Source: CAYQQQ01 sp964420125 (GTDB taxonomy: Bacteria > Actinomycetota > Acidimicrobiia > Acidimicrobiales > Microtrichaceae). From it: a stretch of DNA of 64,000 bases. The stretch is from the NCBI GenBank assembly GCA_964420125.1, contig CAYQQQ010000008.1, forward strand, positions 62,001 through 126,000. Direction: 5' to 3'. This document shows positions 32,416-40,737 of this stretch, one piece after another. The notes under the pieces were generated by a model that was given only the letters and a program-made list of their open reading frames with translations, was not told where the DNA came from and ran no database searches. A program made the position numbers and the translations under genes. Within the stretch, counting starts at the first letter, position 1; every line of letters begins with the position of its first letter.

Positions 32416-32598
32416 GAGGCTGCAGTCCTGGCGACCACCACGATCGCGGCGATCGAAGGGGGCACTCTTCTGTGCCGCGCCCATCGCAGCTCGAAGCCCT
32501 TGGAGGTGGTGGCCGCTCGTGTCGCCACCTTCCTGGACGATGCCAGCGACGTCGCGGGGCCCGCTCGTCCCGTCGGACGACCTCGCACGGCTGGGTAG
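32416..32598 (+). pseudogene. TetR-family C-terminal remnant
   Basis: The frame reads TIAAIEGGTLLCRAHRSSKP then LEVVAARVATFL before TAG at 32596. This resembles the last helices of TetR/AcrR regulators (IEGALLLARA ... PLDVVAEEL). No HTH half is found upstream, and no start or ribosome site exists. I read it as a decayed gene end. The rest of 32336-32652 shows nothing else firm. Confidence 0.5.
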
Positions 32599-32652
32599 GT
32601 GCGTGGACCGGCTCGCTCGGAACGAGCGGTCGGGAGCCGGCTCGACCGGGGA

Positions 32653-34029
32653 TCAGGCGAGCGAGTCGATGACGATCCGGAGATCCTCGACCGTGGTCAA
32701 GGGGTTCACGACGCACAGGCGGAGCACCGGCTCGTCACGCCAGGCCGACGGCACCACGAAGGCGACCTGCTCGTCGAGCATCCGGTCGCTCCAGAGCCGG
32801 TAGTCGGTGGCGCTCCACCCGAGACGCCGGAACATCACCACGCTCAGCTCGGGTTCGAGCACCAGCTCGAGGTGGGGTGCCGAGCGGACCAGCTCGGCCC
32901 CGGCGTGAGCGGTCGCCAGGGTCGTCTCGATCGCCGCCGTGTAGGCGTCGGTGCCGTGGGTGGCGAGGCTGAACCACAGCGGCAGCCCGCGCGCCCGGCG
33001 CGAGAGGTGGTGGGCGTAGTCGGAGGGGTTCCACTCGTGCTGCTCGCTGTGGGGGCCGTGCAGCACGTCGAGGTACTCGGCGTGCTGGGTGTGCGCCGCT
33101 CGGGCCTGGGCCGGGTCGCGGTAGACGAGCGCGCAGCAGTCGAAGGGGCCGAACAGCCACTTGTGGGGATCGACGATGAAGCTGTCGGCGCGCTCGACGC
33201 CGGCGAAGAGGTGCCGAACGGTGGGAGCCGCCAGGGCTGCACCGCCGTAGGCGCCGTCGACGTGGTACCAGCACCCGAGCGACGCGGCGGCCTCCGCAGC
33301 GCCGTCGAGGTCGTCGACGATGCCCGCGTTGGTCGTCCCGGCCGTGGCGACCACGGCGAACACGCGCTCCCGATCCTCCTGCGGCAGCTCCTCGATCCGA
33401 CGGGCCAGCTCGTGGCCGAGGAGGCGGCCCCGAGCGTCGGCGGGCACCTCGATGACGTCGGCGTCCATGGCCCGCAGCGCCTGGCCGATCGAGGAGTGGG
33501 CGCCCGCGGTGGTGAGCGCTGCGCCGCGCACCCGGTCGAGACCCCCGTCTCCCTGGTCGCGCCAGCGGTGGCGGGCGGCGAGCAGCGCGCTCAGGTTGCC
33601 GGCCGTCCCACCGCTGACGAACACCCCACCGGCGGTGTCGGGAAGCCCGGCCAGCCCCGCGATCCACCGCAGGGCCTCGTTCTCTGCGTAGACGGCTCCT
33701 GCGCCCTCCATCCACGACCCTGCGTAGATGTTGGAGGCGCCGACCACCAGGTCGAACAGGACCGCCGACTCCGTGGGAGCCGCGGGCACGAAGGACAGGT
33801 AGCGGGGGTGATCCACCGAGATGCAGGCCGGGGCCAGCACCTCGGTGAAGCGGCGCAGGGCCTCGAAGCCCCCGATCCCCTCGGCGGTGACGCTGCGGCC
33901 GACCAGCGCCTCCAGCTCGGCCTGGCTGCGCCCGTGGTCGAGGGGCGGTGGATCGAGGCGGACCCGTCTGATCGCGTAGTCGACGATGGCGTCGGTGAGC
34001 GCCTCGGTGTCGCGATCCCTGCGGTGCAC
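32653..34029 (-). CDS. Group II PLP-dependent decarboxylase (aromatic-amino-acid/glutamate decarboxylase family)
   Basis: Fold-type I decarboxylase of 458 residues. The PLP lysine lies in VDPHKWLFGPFD, with the cofactor motif FVSGGTAGNLSALLAAR and the substrate/PLP His in ATAGTTNAG ... HVDGAYGG. The class decarboxylates aromatic or acidic amino acids; the substrate cannot be read from sequence. I start at GTG 34029, preceded at 6 nt by a -10-like CATGCT (complement of 34036-34041), indicating a leaderless message. The frame extends to GTG 34086, but the extra residues look non-coding. It lies downstream of and co-directional with the dehydrogenase gene. Confidence 0.88.
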   Translation of the reverse strand: MHRRDRDTEALTDAIVDYAIRRVRLDPPPLDHGRSQAELEALVGRSVTAEGIGGFEALRRFTEVLAPACISVDHPRYLSFVPAAPTESAVLFDLVVGASNIYAGSWMEGAGAVYAENEALRWIAGLAGLPDTAGGVFVSGGTAGNLSALLAARHRWRDQGDGGLDRVRGAALTTAGAHSSIGQALRAMDADVIEVPADARGRLLGHELARRIEELPQEDRERVFAVVATAGTTNAGIVDDLDGAAEAAASLGCWYHVDGAYGGAALAAPTVRHLFAGVERADSFIVDPHKWLFGPFDCCALVYRDPAQARAAHTQHAEYLDVLHGPHSEQHEWNPSDYAHHLSRRARGLPLWFSLATHGTDAYTAAIETTLATAHAGAELVRSAPHLELVLEPELSVVMFRRLGWSATDYRLWSDRMLDEQVAFVVPSAWRDEPVLRLCVVNPLTTVEDLRIVIDSLA

Positions 34030-34125
34030 CTTCGCAGCATGGCAGGTCCGCTCGGACGGTCTGCGCGCGTGGTGGAGAATCTTCACCGCGCCACCCTGTC
34101 CCTCGGGTCATCTCGTCGAACCCGG

Positions 34126-35121
34126 TCAGGGCCGCAGCACCACCGAGCCCTCCACCCGGCCAGCCGCCAGGTCGACGAGGGCCTCGTTGGCCTCCTCCAG
34201 CGGGCGCAGCTCCCTGCGTGTGCGCAGCGGGAGCTGCACGGCCAGCTCCAGCAGCTCGCGGGCATCCTGTCGCGTCACGTTGGCCACGCTGCGCACCTGG
34301 CGTTCCCACCACAGAAGGTCGTAGGAGAACTGGGGGACCCGGTCGAGGTGGATGGCGTTCACCGCCACGATGCCCCCGCGATCCATCGCCGCCAGCGCAA
34401 GGGTGATGGCGTCGCCCACGGGTGCCGTCGTGACCGCGGCGTCGAGTGGGACCGGGGGACGTTCCTCGAAGCCGCCGGCCCACACCGCTCCGAGCGCCGT
34501 CGCCGCTGCCTGCTCCGACTCGGAGCGGGTGCACACGTACACCTCGCAACCCCAGTGCACCGCCACCTGGATGATGATGGAGGCGCTGGCACCGAACCCG
34601 AACAGGCCCAGTCGCTGTCCGGGCCGCACCTCGGCCACCCGCAGCGATCGGTAGCCGATCACCCCGGCGCACAGCAGCGGCGCCAGCGCGTCGGCATCGG
34701 CGTCGATCGGCAGCGGGTGCACCATGTCGGCTCTGGCGGTGACGAGGGTGGCGTACCCGCCGTCACGATCCCATCCGGTGAAGCGTGCCGACTCGCAGAG
34801 GTTCTCCCGACCGCTCGCGCAGAACCGGCACCGCCCGCAGGTGCCCGCCAACCAGGTGATCCCCACGCGGGTTCCCGGTTCGGGTTCCTCCACGCCCTCG
34901 CCGAGGGACACGACCTCCCCGACGACCTGGTGACCCGGGACGATCGGAAGGCGCCGTGCGACCAGGTCCCCTTCGGCGAGCTGGAGGTCGGTGCGACACA
35001 CCCCGCACGCCTCCACACGCACCAGGACCTCGCCTGGGGCGGCGTTCGGGTCGTCGCGCTGCTGCAGCTCGAGAGGTCGCCGTTCGGCGTGAGCGGGGGA
35101 GCAGAGGACCGCGGCGCGCAC
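34126..35121 (-). CDS. Zinc-dependent alcohol dehydrogenase
   Basis: Medium-chain dehydrogenase of 331 residues. The catalytic-zinc ligands are Cys in CGVCRTD and His in PGHQVVG. The four structural-zinc cysteines lie in CGRCRFCASGRENLC. A Rossmann motif follows (LGLFGFGASASI, slightly unusual in having GFGAS rather than GxGxxG spacing), and the C-terminal LLELAVQLPLRT region is typical. It oxidises alcohols or reduces aldehydes with NAD(P). Starting at the second of two GTG codons (35121) gives the usual MRAAVL N-terminus and puts the -10-like CATAGT 6 nt upstream. Confidence 0.92.
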   Translation of the reverse strand: MRAAVLCSPAHAERRPLELQQRDDPNAAPGEVLVRVEACGVCRTDLQLAEGDLVARRLPIVPGHQVVGEVVSLGEGVEEPEPGTRVGITWLAGTCGRCRFCASGRENLCESARFTGWDRDGGYATLVTARADMVHPLPIDADADALAPLLCAGVIGYRSLRVAEVRPGQRLGLFGFGASASIIIQVAVHWGCEVYVCTRSESEQAAATALGAVWAGGFEERPPVPLDAAVTTAPVGDAITLALAAMDRGGIVAVNAIHLDRVPQFSYDLLWWERQVRSVANVTRQDARELLELAVQLPLRTRRELRPLEEANEALVDLAAGRVEGSVVLRP

Positions 35122-35200
35122 CACCCCACTATGCCAAGGTGCGTCGGGTCCCCGGCCACCTCGGGCGGATTCGGTGCCCGGCGGCGGGACGCGAGCCGAT

Positions 35201-35269
35201 CCCGGCGGGCGCCCGTGCGTTCTGGTCGTGGAAACACGTTCTGTTACCCTGTGCCCCGGCGGGCGCCCG
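35201..35269 (+). promoter_or_regulatory. carD promoter flanked by 15-bp direct repeats
   Basis: CCCGGCGGGCGCCCG occurs at 35201-35215 and again at 35255-35269, each holding the palindrome GGGCGCCC. Between them lies a possible -10, TACCCT (35245-35250). The repeats may be operator sites for a repressor of carD. Confidence 0.5.
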
Positions 35270-35318
35270 GAAGGGCTGTCCCGCTGCAGCTGGAGACGAG
35301 GACAGGTGAGGGGTGCAG

Positions 35319-35798
35319 ATGGCCTACGACGTCGGTGACCGCGTGGTGTATCCCCATCATGGTGCGGCGATCATCGTGCGGCGCGAGAAGCGTGTGGTCC
35401 ACGGGGAGAAGAACGAGTACCTCGTGCTCGAGATGGCCCACGGCGAGCTCACCCTGTCGGTGCCCGTGGCGAAGGCCGACGACGTCGGCATGCGTCCGCC
35501 GATCGGCAAGGACGAGGTCGAGGACCTCTTCGAGCTGCTCGCCCGGCGGGACATCCGGGAGCCGGCGAACTGGAGCCGCCGGTTCAAGAACCACCAGGAG
35601 AAGCTCAAGTCGGGCGACGTCTACCAGGTGGCGGAGGTCGTGCGGAACCTGTCGCTGCGCGACCAGGCCAAGGGGCTCTCTGCCGGGGAGAAGTCGATGT
35701 TCGTCAAGGCCCGCAGCGTGCTGGTCTCCGAGCTGAGCTTCGCTCTCGAGGTCAGCGAGGACGACGCCCTCTCCGAGGTCGAAGCCCGCCTGAGTTGA
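35319..35798 (+). CDS. carD: CarD-family RNA-polymerase-binding regulator
   Basis: The 159-residue protein stabilises the RNA polymerase-promoter open complex, chiefly at rRNA and housekeeping promoters. The N-terminal RNAP-interaction Tudor-like domain (about 1-55) opens with YDVGDRVVYPHHGAA. The helical DNA-binding C-terminal domain includes NWSRRFKNHQEKLKSGD and the tryptophan expected to wedge into the minor groove. ATG 35319 has a GGGG-type ribosome site at good distance; GTG 35313 is too close to it. The stop overlaps the next gene (TTGA). Confidence 0.96.
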   Translation: MAYDVGDRVVYPHHGAAIIVRREKRVVHGEKNEYLVLEMAHGELTLSVPVAKADDVGMRPPIGKDEVEDLFELLARRDIREPANWSRRFKNHQEKLKSGDVYQVAEVVRNLSLRDQAKGLSAGEKSMFVKARSVLVSELSFALEVSEDDALSEVEARLS

Positions 35799-36829
35799 CC
35801 GCCGCGGCACTCGCCGACGACGTTGCCGGCCTTCGGGTCCTTTCGGTCCTGGGACGCTCCGACCTCACGGACGCGTCGCTGCGGGCCCTCGACCTGCACC
35901 GGCATCTGGGCGACCTCGGCGCGGAGGTCCGCACCGTCGCCCTGGGTCCCGGCCCCGCCGGTGGCCTCGATGCGGTGGTCCCGGTGCTCGCCCCTCACCC
36001 TCGCACGGTCGCCGCCGGCCTCCAGCTCCGGCGAGAGGCACGGTGGTGCGACGTCCTCCTGCTGCACGGGGTCACCTCGGCGACGGTGGCGCACCGGTGG
36101 TTGCCCCGACGCGGCGGGATGCGACGCGTGGTGGTCCTCGATCCCGTGGAGTCGGCCGCCGGGCTTCCCCGCCGGGGTCTACGCCGACTGGGGGGCAGCG
36201 ACCTCGTGGTCACGACGCATGCCCTCGCGCAACGGCAGGTCGTGCGGGCCGGTGTGGCGGCGGTCCAGCTGCCGTCGGTGGCGCGGCTCCCTTCGGCGGT
36301 CGTGGGCGATGCTCAGCGCCGGGCGGCACGGCGCTCGCTCGACGTGGCCGAGGACGTCCCGCTGCTGGGCCTCGCCGGTCCCCTGGACGCGGCGGGCGGG
36401 AGTCGGGGCGCCCCGCCTGCCCCGGTGGTCGATGCCGCCGCCGAGGCAGGGTGGGCGGCGACGCCGGTCCGCGGCGACGGCTCCGATGCCGACGAGCTCA
36501 GCGTCGCCGCCTGCGATGCTGTGGTGGTGACGGCGCGCTGCCCCGACGGTTCGCTGCCCCGGGGCGCCCTCGTGGTCGCCGCCGGGGGTGGAGCGCTGGT
36601 CGGTCTCGGCACCGACCAGGACGGCCTCGTGGGGGATGCCTCGGGCGCGGTGGCGGGCGATGCCGACGAGCTGGTGCTCGTCTTGCGGGGTTGGGGGACG
36701 TCGACCCGATCGATGCGCGCCCTGCCGTCACGTCAGCACACGGCCGAGGTGGTCCGCGCTCGCTTCTCCCTCGCCGAGTCGGGCAGTCCCTGGGTGCGAG
36801 CCGTGCGGGGCGACGGGGCCGGCGGCTGA
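35795..36829 (+). CDS. Glycosyltransferase-like protein, weakly conserved
   Basis: The TTG start overlaps the carD stop by 4 bp, so it is coupled to carD. The 344-residue protein has the feel of a GT-B fold: an N-terminal VLSVLGRSDLTDASLRAL then HRHLGDLGAEV, a middle DLVVTTHALAQRQVVRAGV stretch, then PLLGLAGPLDAAGG at the start of a second Rossmann-like half. The nucleotide-sugar Glu/Asp signature is not clear, so it may be inactive or divergent. It is very Ala/Val/Arg-rich. The call is tentative. Confidence 0.6.
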   Translation: MTAAALADDVAGLRVLSVLGRSDLTDASLRALDLHRHLGDLGAEVRTVALGPGPAGGLDAVVPVLAPHPRTVAAGLQLRREARWCDVLLLHGVTSATVAHRWLPRRGGMRRVVVLDPVESAAGLPRRGLRRLGGSDLVVTTHALAQRQVVRAGVAAVQLPSVARLPSAVVGDAQRRAARRSLDVAEDVPLLGLAGPLDAAGGSRGAPPAPVVDAAAEAGWAATPVRGDGSDADELSVAACDAVVVTARCPDGSLPRGALVVAAGGGALVGLGTDQDGLVGDASGAVAGDADELVLVLRGWGTSTRSMRALPSRQHTAEVVRARFSLAESGSPWVRAVRGDGAGG

Positions 36830-36904
36830 GAGCACCCGTGGCTTCCTCAGGGTCGGTGGTGCCGATGGCGATCGTCGGAGGTGCGGTTGGTACCCTCGGG
36901 CGCG

Positions 36905-37705
36905 ATGGGTACCCGTCGTCGGCGATCACGTGGATCCGCGCCCGTTGTGGGCCTCGCGGTCGCGCTGATGGGGCTGGCCGCCTGCATCCCGCAGAACAAG
37001 GGCGACGTGGGCGAGGTCGACGACGAGGACGCCCCGGGGTCCGCGGCACCGGTGTTCCCCGAGACCGGCCGGGTACCCGACGAGCTGTTGGTGGAAGGCC
37101 TCGTCTGGGACTTCACCAACGCACCGGCGGACCTCAACCTCTGGGTCCCCTCCGACGCGGAGGCACGGTGCGCGGCGGAGAAGGTCGTCGCCAACCTGGG
37201 CGATCGCGTCTCGGACCTCGGCTACCTGCCCGACACCAGCGGGGCCTCGCTCAACGACATCGCCCTGACCCAGGCCGAGCGCCAGAACGTCACCTCCCTG
37301 TTCGAGAGCTGCGTCGACCGCTCCCAGGCCATGGCCTCGCTGCTGCTCGGACAGCGCTCGATGACGGTCGAGGATGCAGCGTGCATGGCGGACGGGCTCG
37401 TGGAGGCCGGGGTGATGACCGAGCTCATCGAGGCGTGGGCGTTCGGCGAGCAGGTCGATCCCTACCGCGACGACGGGGCGGTGGCCTCTGCCCTCGTGTC
37501 CTACGCCAACATCTGCCTGGGGGACTCCGCCTTCTTCTGGCTCGGCGTGGACCTTCCCGGCGACGAAGACGTCGTCGGAGTCGGTGAGGGGTCGGGCGAG
37601 GAGTCCGAGGGGGACCTGCCCGACTCAGCCGGCACGAGCACCGTGCCGGCCAACACCACCACGACGGTCGCCGACACCGGCACCGGCAATACTGGGGGAC
37701 CGTGA
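36905..37705 (+). CDS. Secreted lipoprotein of unknown function
   Basis: Residues 1-27 form a lipoprotein signal (RRRR, hydrophobic core GLAVALMGL, lipobox LAAC). The mature 240-residue part has an alpha-helical domain with cysteines (ARCAAEK, ESCVDR, DAACMADG, NICLGD) that may pair outside the cell, and a Thr/Gly/Glu-rich tail. TACCCT at 36891-36896 is 8 nt before the ATG, so the message may be leaderless. The stop overlaps lgt (GTGA), the enzyme that lipidates such proteins, which makes it a likely substrate. Confidence 0.8.
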   Translation: MGTRRRRSRGSAPVVGLAVALMGLAACIPQNKGDVGEVDDEDAPGSAAPVFPETGRVPDELLVEGLVWDFTNAPADLNLWVPSDAEARCAAEKVVANLGDRVSDLGYLPDTSGASLNDIALTQAERQNVTSLFESCVDRSQAMASLLLGQRSMTVEDAACMADGLVEAGVMTELIEAWAFGEQVDPYRDDGAVASALVSYANICLGDSAFFWLGVDLPGDEDVVGVGEGSGEESEGDLPDSAGTSTVPANTTTTVADTGTGNTGGP

Positions 37706-38823
37706 CCCCGTTCGCCCACCTGTTGTCCTCCCTGCCAAGCCCTGGCTCCGAGGTGCTGGAGGTCGGTCCGATCTCCCTGCGCTTCTACGGCCTCATGATC
37801 GCCCTCGGCGTGCTCGTCGCGGTGTGGCTCACCCAGCACCGATGGCAGCGGTGGGGCGGCGACACCGACGACATCGTCACCGTGGCGATCTGGGTCGTGC
37901 CCGCCGGCCTGATCGGCGCCCGCCTCTACCACGTGGTCACCGACTGGGGCGACAAGTACGACGAGGGCCGCTGGCTGGAGGCGTTCAAGATCTGGAACGG
38001 TGGCCTGGGCATTCCAGGAGCAGTCCTGCTCGGCACCCTCGTGGGCATCGTGGTGGCCCGCCGGCTGGTGCCCGAGTGGAGGTTGATGGCCGATGCGGCC
38101 GCGCCCGCGCTGCCGATCGCCCAGGCCATCGGCCGGCTGGGGAACTGGTTCAACCAGGAGCTCTACGGCCGGCCGACCGACCTGCCGTGGGCGCTCGAGA
38201 TCGACCTGGAGAAGCGGCCCCCCGGGTACGCCCAGTACGAGACCTTCCACCCCACCTTCCTCTACGAAGGCCTGTGGAACCTCTCGTTGGCGGGCTTCAT
38301 CCTGTGGGGGAGCAGCCGCTGGGTGCTCAAGCCCGGCCGTTGGTTCGCCGTGTACGTGCTCGGCTACGGCACGGGCCGGCTGTGGGTGGAGTCGCTCCGC
38401 ATCGACGAGGCCACGCTCCTGGCAGGGCTGAGGGTCAACATCTGGATGTCCCTGGTGATCATCACCGGCGGGATCCTGTGGCTCTCCTGGGGAGGGGGAC
38501 CTCTGGATCGGGAGGCGACCGGGCGCCTGCGGGCCGGGGAGAGCTTCCGCGACATCCTCGGGCCGTCGACTCGCTTCGAGCGGCCGGGGGATGCAGATGA
38601 GGAGGAGTCCGCGGCACGACCCGAGGCGGTGTCGGCGACCGTGGCGGCTCCCGGCGGGTCCGACGCGACCCCTGGCTCAACGGCCGAGGGCGAGCAGGCC
38701 GGCGCCGCGGACGCGGTCGGAGAAGCCGGGCCAGCAGTCGAGGGACCAGTCGCCGAACGGGCGGTCCCCGACGACGACGCAGTAGATGTCGAGGACCGGC
38801 TCGAACCAGACGAACGCACCTGA
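37702..38823 (+). CDS. lgt: Prolipoprotein diacylglyceryl transferase
   Basis: Integral membrane enzyme that adds diacylglycerol to the lipobox cysteine of prolipoproteins. The 373-residue protein has seven or so membrane segments and the Lgt signature GRLGNWFNQELYG (near residue 147). Conserved GGLGIPGA, HPTFLYE and GRLWVESLR motifs are also present. The last about 95 residues after the final membrane segment are a hydrophilic Ala/Glu/Asp-rich extension, common in actinobacterial Lgt. The final 147 bp overlap, on the other strand, the 3' end of the beta-lactamase-like gene. Confidence 0.96.
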   Translation: MTPFAHLLSSLPSPGSEVLEVGPISLRFYGLMIALGVLVAVWLTQHRWQRWGGDTDDIVTVAIWVVPAGLIGARLYHVVTDWGDKYDEGRWLEAFKIWNGGLGIPGAVLLGTLVGIVVARRLVPEWRLMADAAAPALPIAQAIGRLGNWFNQELYGRPTDLPWALEIDLEKRPPGYAQYETFHPTFLYEGLWNLSLAGFILWGSSRWVLKPGRWFAVYVLGYGTGRLWVESLRIDEATLLAGLRVNIWMSLVIITGGILWLSWGGGPLDREATGRLRAGESFRDILGPSTRFERPGDADEEESAARPEAVSATVAAPGGSDATPGSTAEGEQAGAADAVGEAGPAVEGPVAERAVPDDDAVDVEDRLEPDERT

Positions 38824-39552
38824 GCCGCCGAAGTGCCCGAGGCACTCGGGGCGGGCGGTGGAGCCCATCCAATGCGGTGCCTTGGCGCCCTTGAGCTCGG
38901 GGCCCAGACCCCACGGACAGGGGTCGAAGCGGCCCCACCCCGGAACCACTCCCACCAGCTCGGGCAGCTGGGGCGTGCGGAACCGGACCACCGTGGGGGA
39001 AGCCAGCAGGCTCGGTCGGCGCAGCTCCTCGCAGAATCGGCCCAGGTCGCGCACCGTGGACCAAGCGCCCATGGCCGGACCGTCGCGCAGCTCGGTGGCG
39101 TGCAGCCCCAGGGGGTCGAGCACTCCCTCGGCGAGGTAGTCGGCGAACCCGATGCCCGTTCGTCGCTCGATGTGGTTCGCCACCTCGTCGTAGCCCCGGT
39201 TGGAGTAGATCCGCCGTGTGCCGGGTGCGGCGAGCACGGAGGCGCCCTCGAAGTCCCAGCCTCCGGCGTGGCACAGCAGGTGCCACATGGTGGCGCCCGG
39301 CGGCCCCAGCGGATCGTCCAGGTGCACCGCGCCCTCCTCCACCGCCACGAGCGCGGCCCAGGCCGTGAGGAGCTTGGTGACCGAAGCGACGGGCATCCGA
39401 CGTTCGGCGTCGCCCGCGGACGCGTGGTGGTCGCCGGCGACGGCGACAGCGGAGACGGCGTCCACGGGCCAGCTCTGGATCGACGCGAGGGCCGCGTCCA
39501 GGGTCTCGGGAACTTCAGGGCGCCCGGCCGGGACCGGTAGCCTCGGGCTCAT
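38677..39552 (-). CDS. Serine beta-lactamase / penicillin-binding-protein-like hydrolase
   Basis: The 291-residue protein is of the class C beta-lactamase/DD-peptidase fold. Active-site Ser57-Val-Thr-Lys60, Tyr116-Ser-Asn118 and a C-terminal HFGGSG (replacing KTG) are all present. Such stand-alone EstB/LACTB-like proteins are often esterases or peptidases; drug resistance cannot be inferred. No signal peptide is seen, suggesting a cytoplasmic protein. I start at ATG 39552; the frame extends upstream into the helicase gene. Its 3' end overlaps lgt tail to tail. Confidence 0.85.
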   Translation of the reverse strand: MSPRLPVPAGRPEVPETLDAALASIQSWPVDAVSAVAVAGDHHASAGDAERRMPVASVTKLLTAWAALVAVEEGAVHLDDPLGPPGATMWHLLCHAGGWDFEGASVLAAPGTRRIYSNRGYDEVANHIERRTGIGFADYLAEGVLDPLGLHATELRDGPAMGAWSTVRDLGRFCEELRRPSLLASPTVVRFRTPQLPELVGVVPGWGRFDPCPWGLGPELKGAKAPHWMGSTARPECLGHFGGSGAFVWFEPVLDIYCVVVGDRPFGDWSLDCWPGFSDRVRGAGLLALGR

Positions 39553-39573
39553 CGTTTCGTTCCGAAAGCACCC

Positions 39574-40731
39574 ATGACCACCACCTTCGCATCGCTCGGC
39601 CTCGCCGAGGACATCTGCCTGGCCCTCGACGAGCGGGGCATCCACACCGCCTTCCCCATCCAGGAGATGACGATCCCCGACATCCTCGCCGGTCGCGACG
39701 TCTGCGGGAAGGCCCGCACCGGCTCGGGCAAGACGCTCGCCTTCGGCCTTCCCCTCATCCAGGTCCTGCCGCGTGCCAAGTCCCGACGGCCCACGGGGCT
39801 CGTCCTCGTGCCGACCCGCGAGCTGGCCACGCAGGTGCGCGACGAGCTGACCGCTGCAGGGCATGCTCGCGGGGTGCGGATCGCCGCCATCTACGGCGGG
39901 GATCCGATGGAGAAGCAGATCAAGGCGCTGCGCGACGGGGTCGACTTCGCGGTGTGCACGCCCGGCCGGGCGATCGACCTGATCGAACGCGGCGATCTGT
40001 CGGTGGCGGACGTGTCACACGTCGTCATAGACGAAGCGGACCGCATGGCCGACATGGGGTTCCTCCCCCAGGTGGAGTGGATCCTGCGCAACGTCGAGGG
40101 CACGCACCAGACGCTCCTCTTCTCCGCAACCCTCGACGGCGTGGTCGACAGCCTGATCCGCCGCTACCAGCACGAGCCGGCGCGCCACGAGGTCGCAGAG
40201 AAGGGTCCGTCGGTGGAGAAGATGACCCACGTCTTCCTCCAGGTGCACGAGATGGACAAGGTCAAGGTGGCCGCGACCATCATCAAGGGAGCGAGCCGGA
40301 CGATGGTGTTCAGCGCCACCAAGCACGGCGCGGACCGCCTCGCCCGCAAGCTGGGTGAGGAGGGCGTGGTGGCCAAGGCCATCCACGGCGACCTGCGTCA
40401 GAACATGCGCGAGCGCTCGCTGCACGACTTCGCCAAGGGCAAGGTGCAGGCGCTGGTGGCGACCGACGTGGCGGCGCGGGGCATCCACGTCGACGAGGTC
40501 GACGTCGTGATCCACTACGACCCGCCGGCCGACCACAAGACCTACGTGCACCGATCCGGCCGCACGGCCCGCGCCGGCGAGTCCGGAGTGGTCGTCACCC
40601 TCGTGCTGTGGAACCAGGAGTTGGAGGTGCGACGGATGCAGAAGCGGCTCAGCCTGGAGATGCCCATCATCGAGGTGTTCTCCAACGATCCCCGGCTCGT
40701 CGACCTGCACCTCTTCGGAGACGCCGAGTAG
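39574..40731 (+). CDS. DEAD-box RNA helicase
   Basis: Compact ATP-dependent RNA helicase of 385 residues, almost only the two RecA domains. It has a Q motif region (FPIQEMTIPDIL), motif I ARTGSGKT (about 48-55), PTREL, DEAD box VIDEADRM, SAT (LFSATLD), ATDVAARGIH and HRSGRTARAG. No C-terminal RNA-binding tail is present, so it is shorter than DeaD/CsdA and nearer to RhlE size. TAGCCT at 39539-39544 could be its promoter, giving a leader of about 23 nt. Confidence 0.93.
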   Translation: MTTTFASLGLAEDICLALDERGIHTAFPIQEMTIPDILAGRDVCGKARTGSGKTLAFGLPLIQVLPRAKSRRPTGLVLVPTRELATQVRDELTAAGHARGVRIAAIYGGDPMEKQIKALRDGVDFAVCTPGRAIDLIERGDLSVADVSHVVIDEADRMADMGFLPQVEWILRNVEGTHQTLLFSATLDGVVDSLIRRYQHEPARHEVAEKGPSVEKMTHVFLQVHEMDKVKVAATIIKGASRTMVFSATKHGADRLARKLGEEGVVAKAIHGDLRQNMRERSLHDFAKGKVQALVATDVAARGIHVDEVDVVIHYDPPADHKTYVHRSGRTARAGESGVVVTLVLWNQELEVRRMQKRLSLEMPIIEVFSNDPRLVDLHLFGDAE

Positions 40732-40737
40732 GCCCGG

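Noticed and set aside
38677..39552. Clinical-type beta-lactamase
   Set aside because: The active-site motifs only define the broad serine hydrolase/DD-peptidase fold; no signal peptide and no resistance context.
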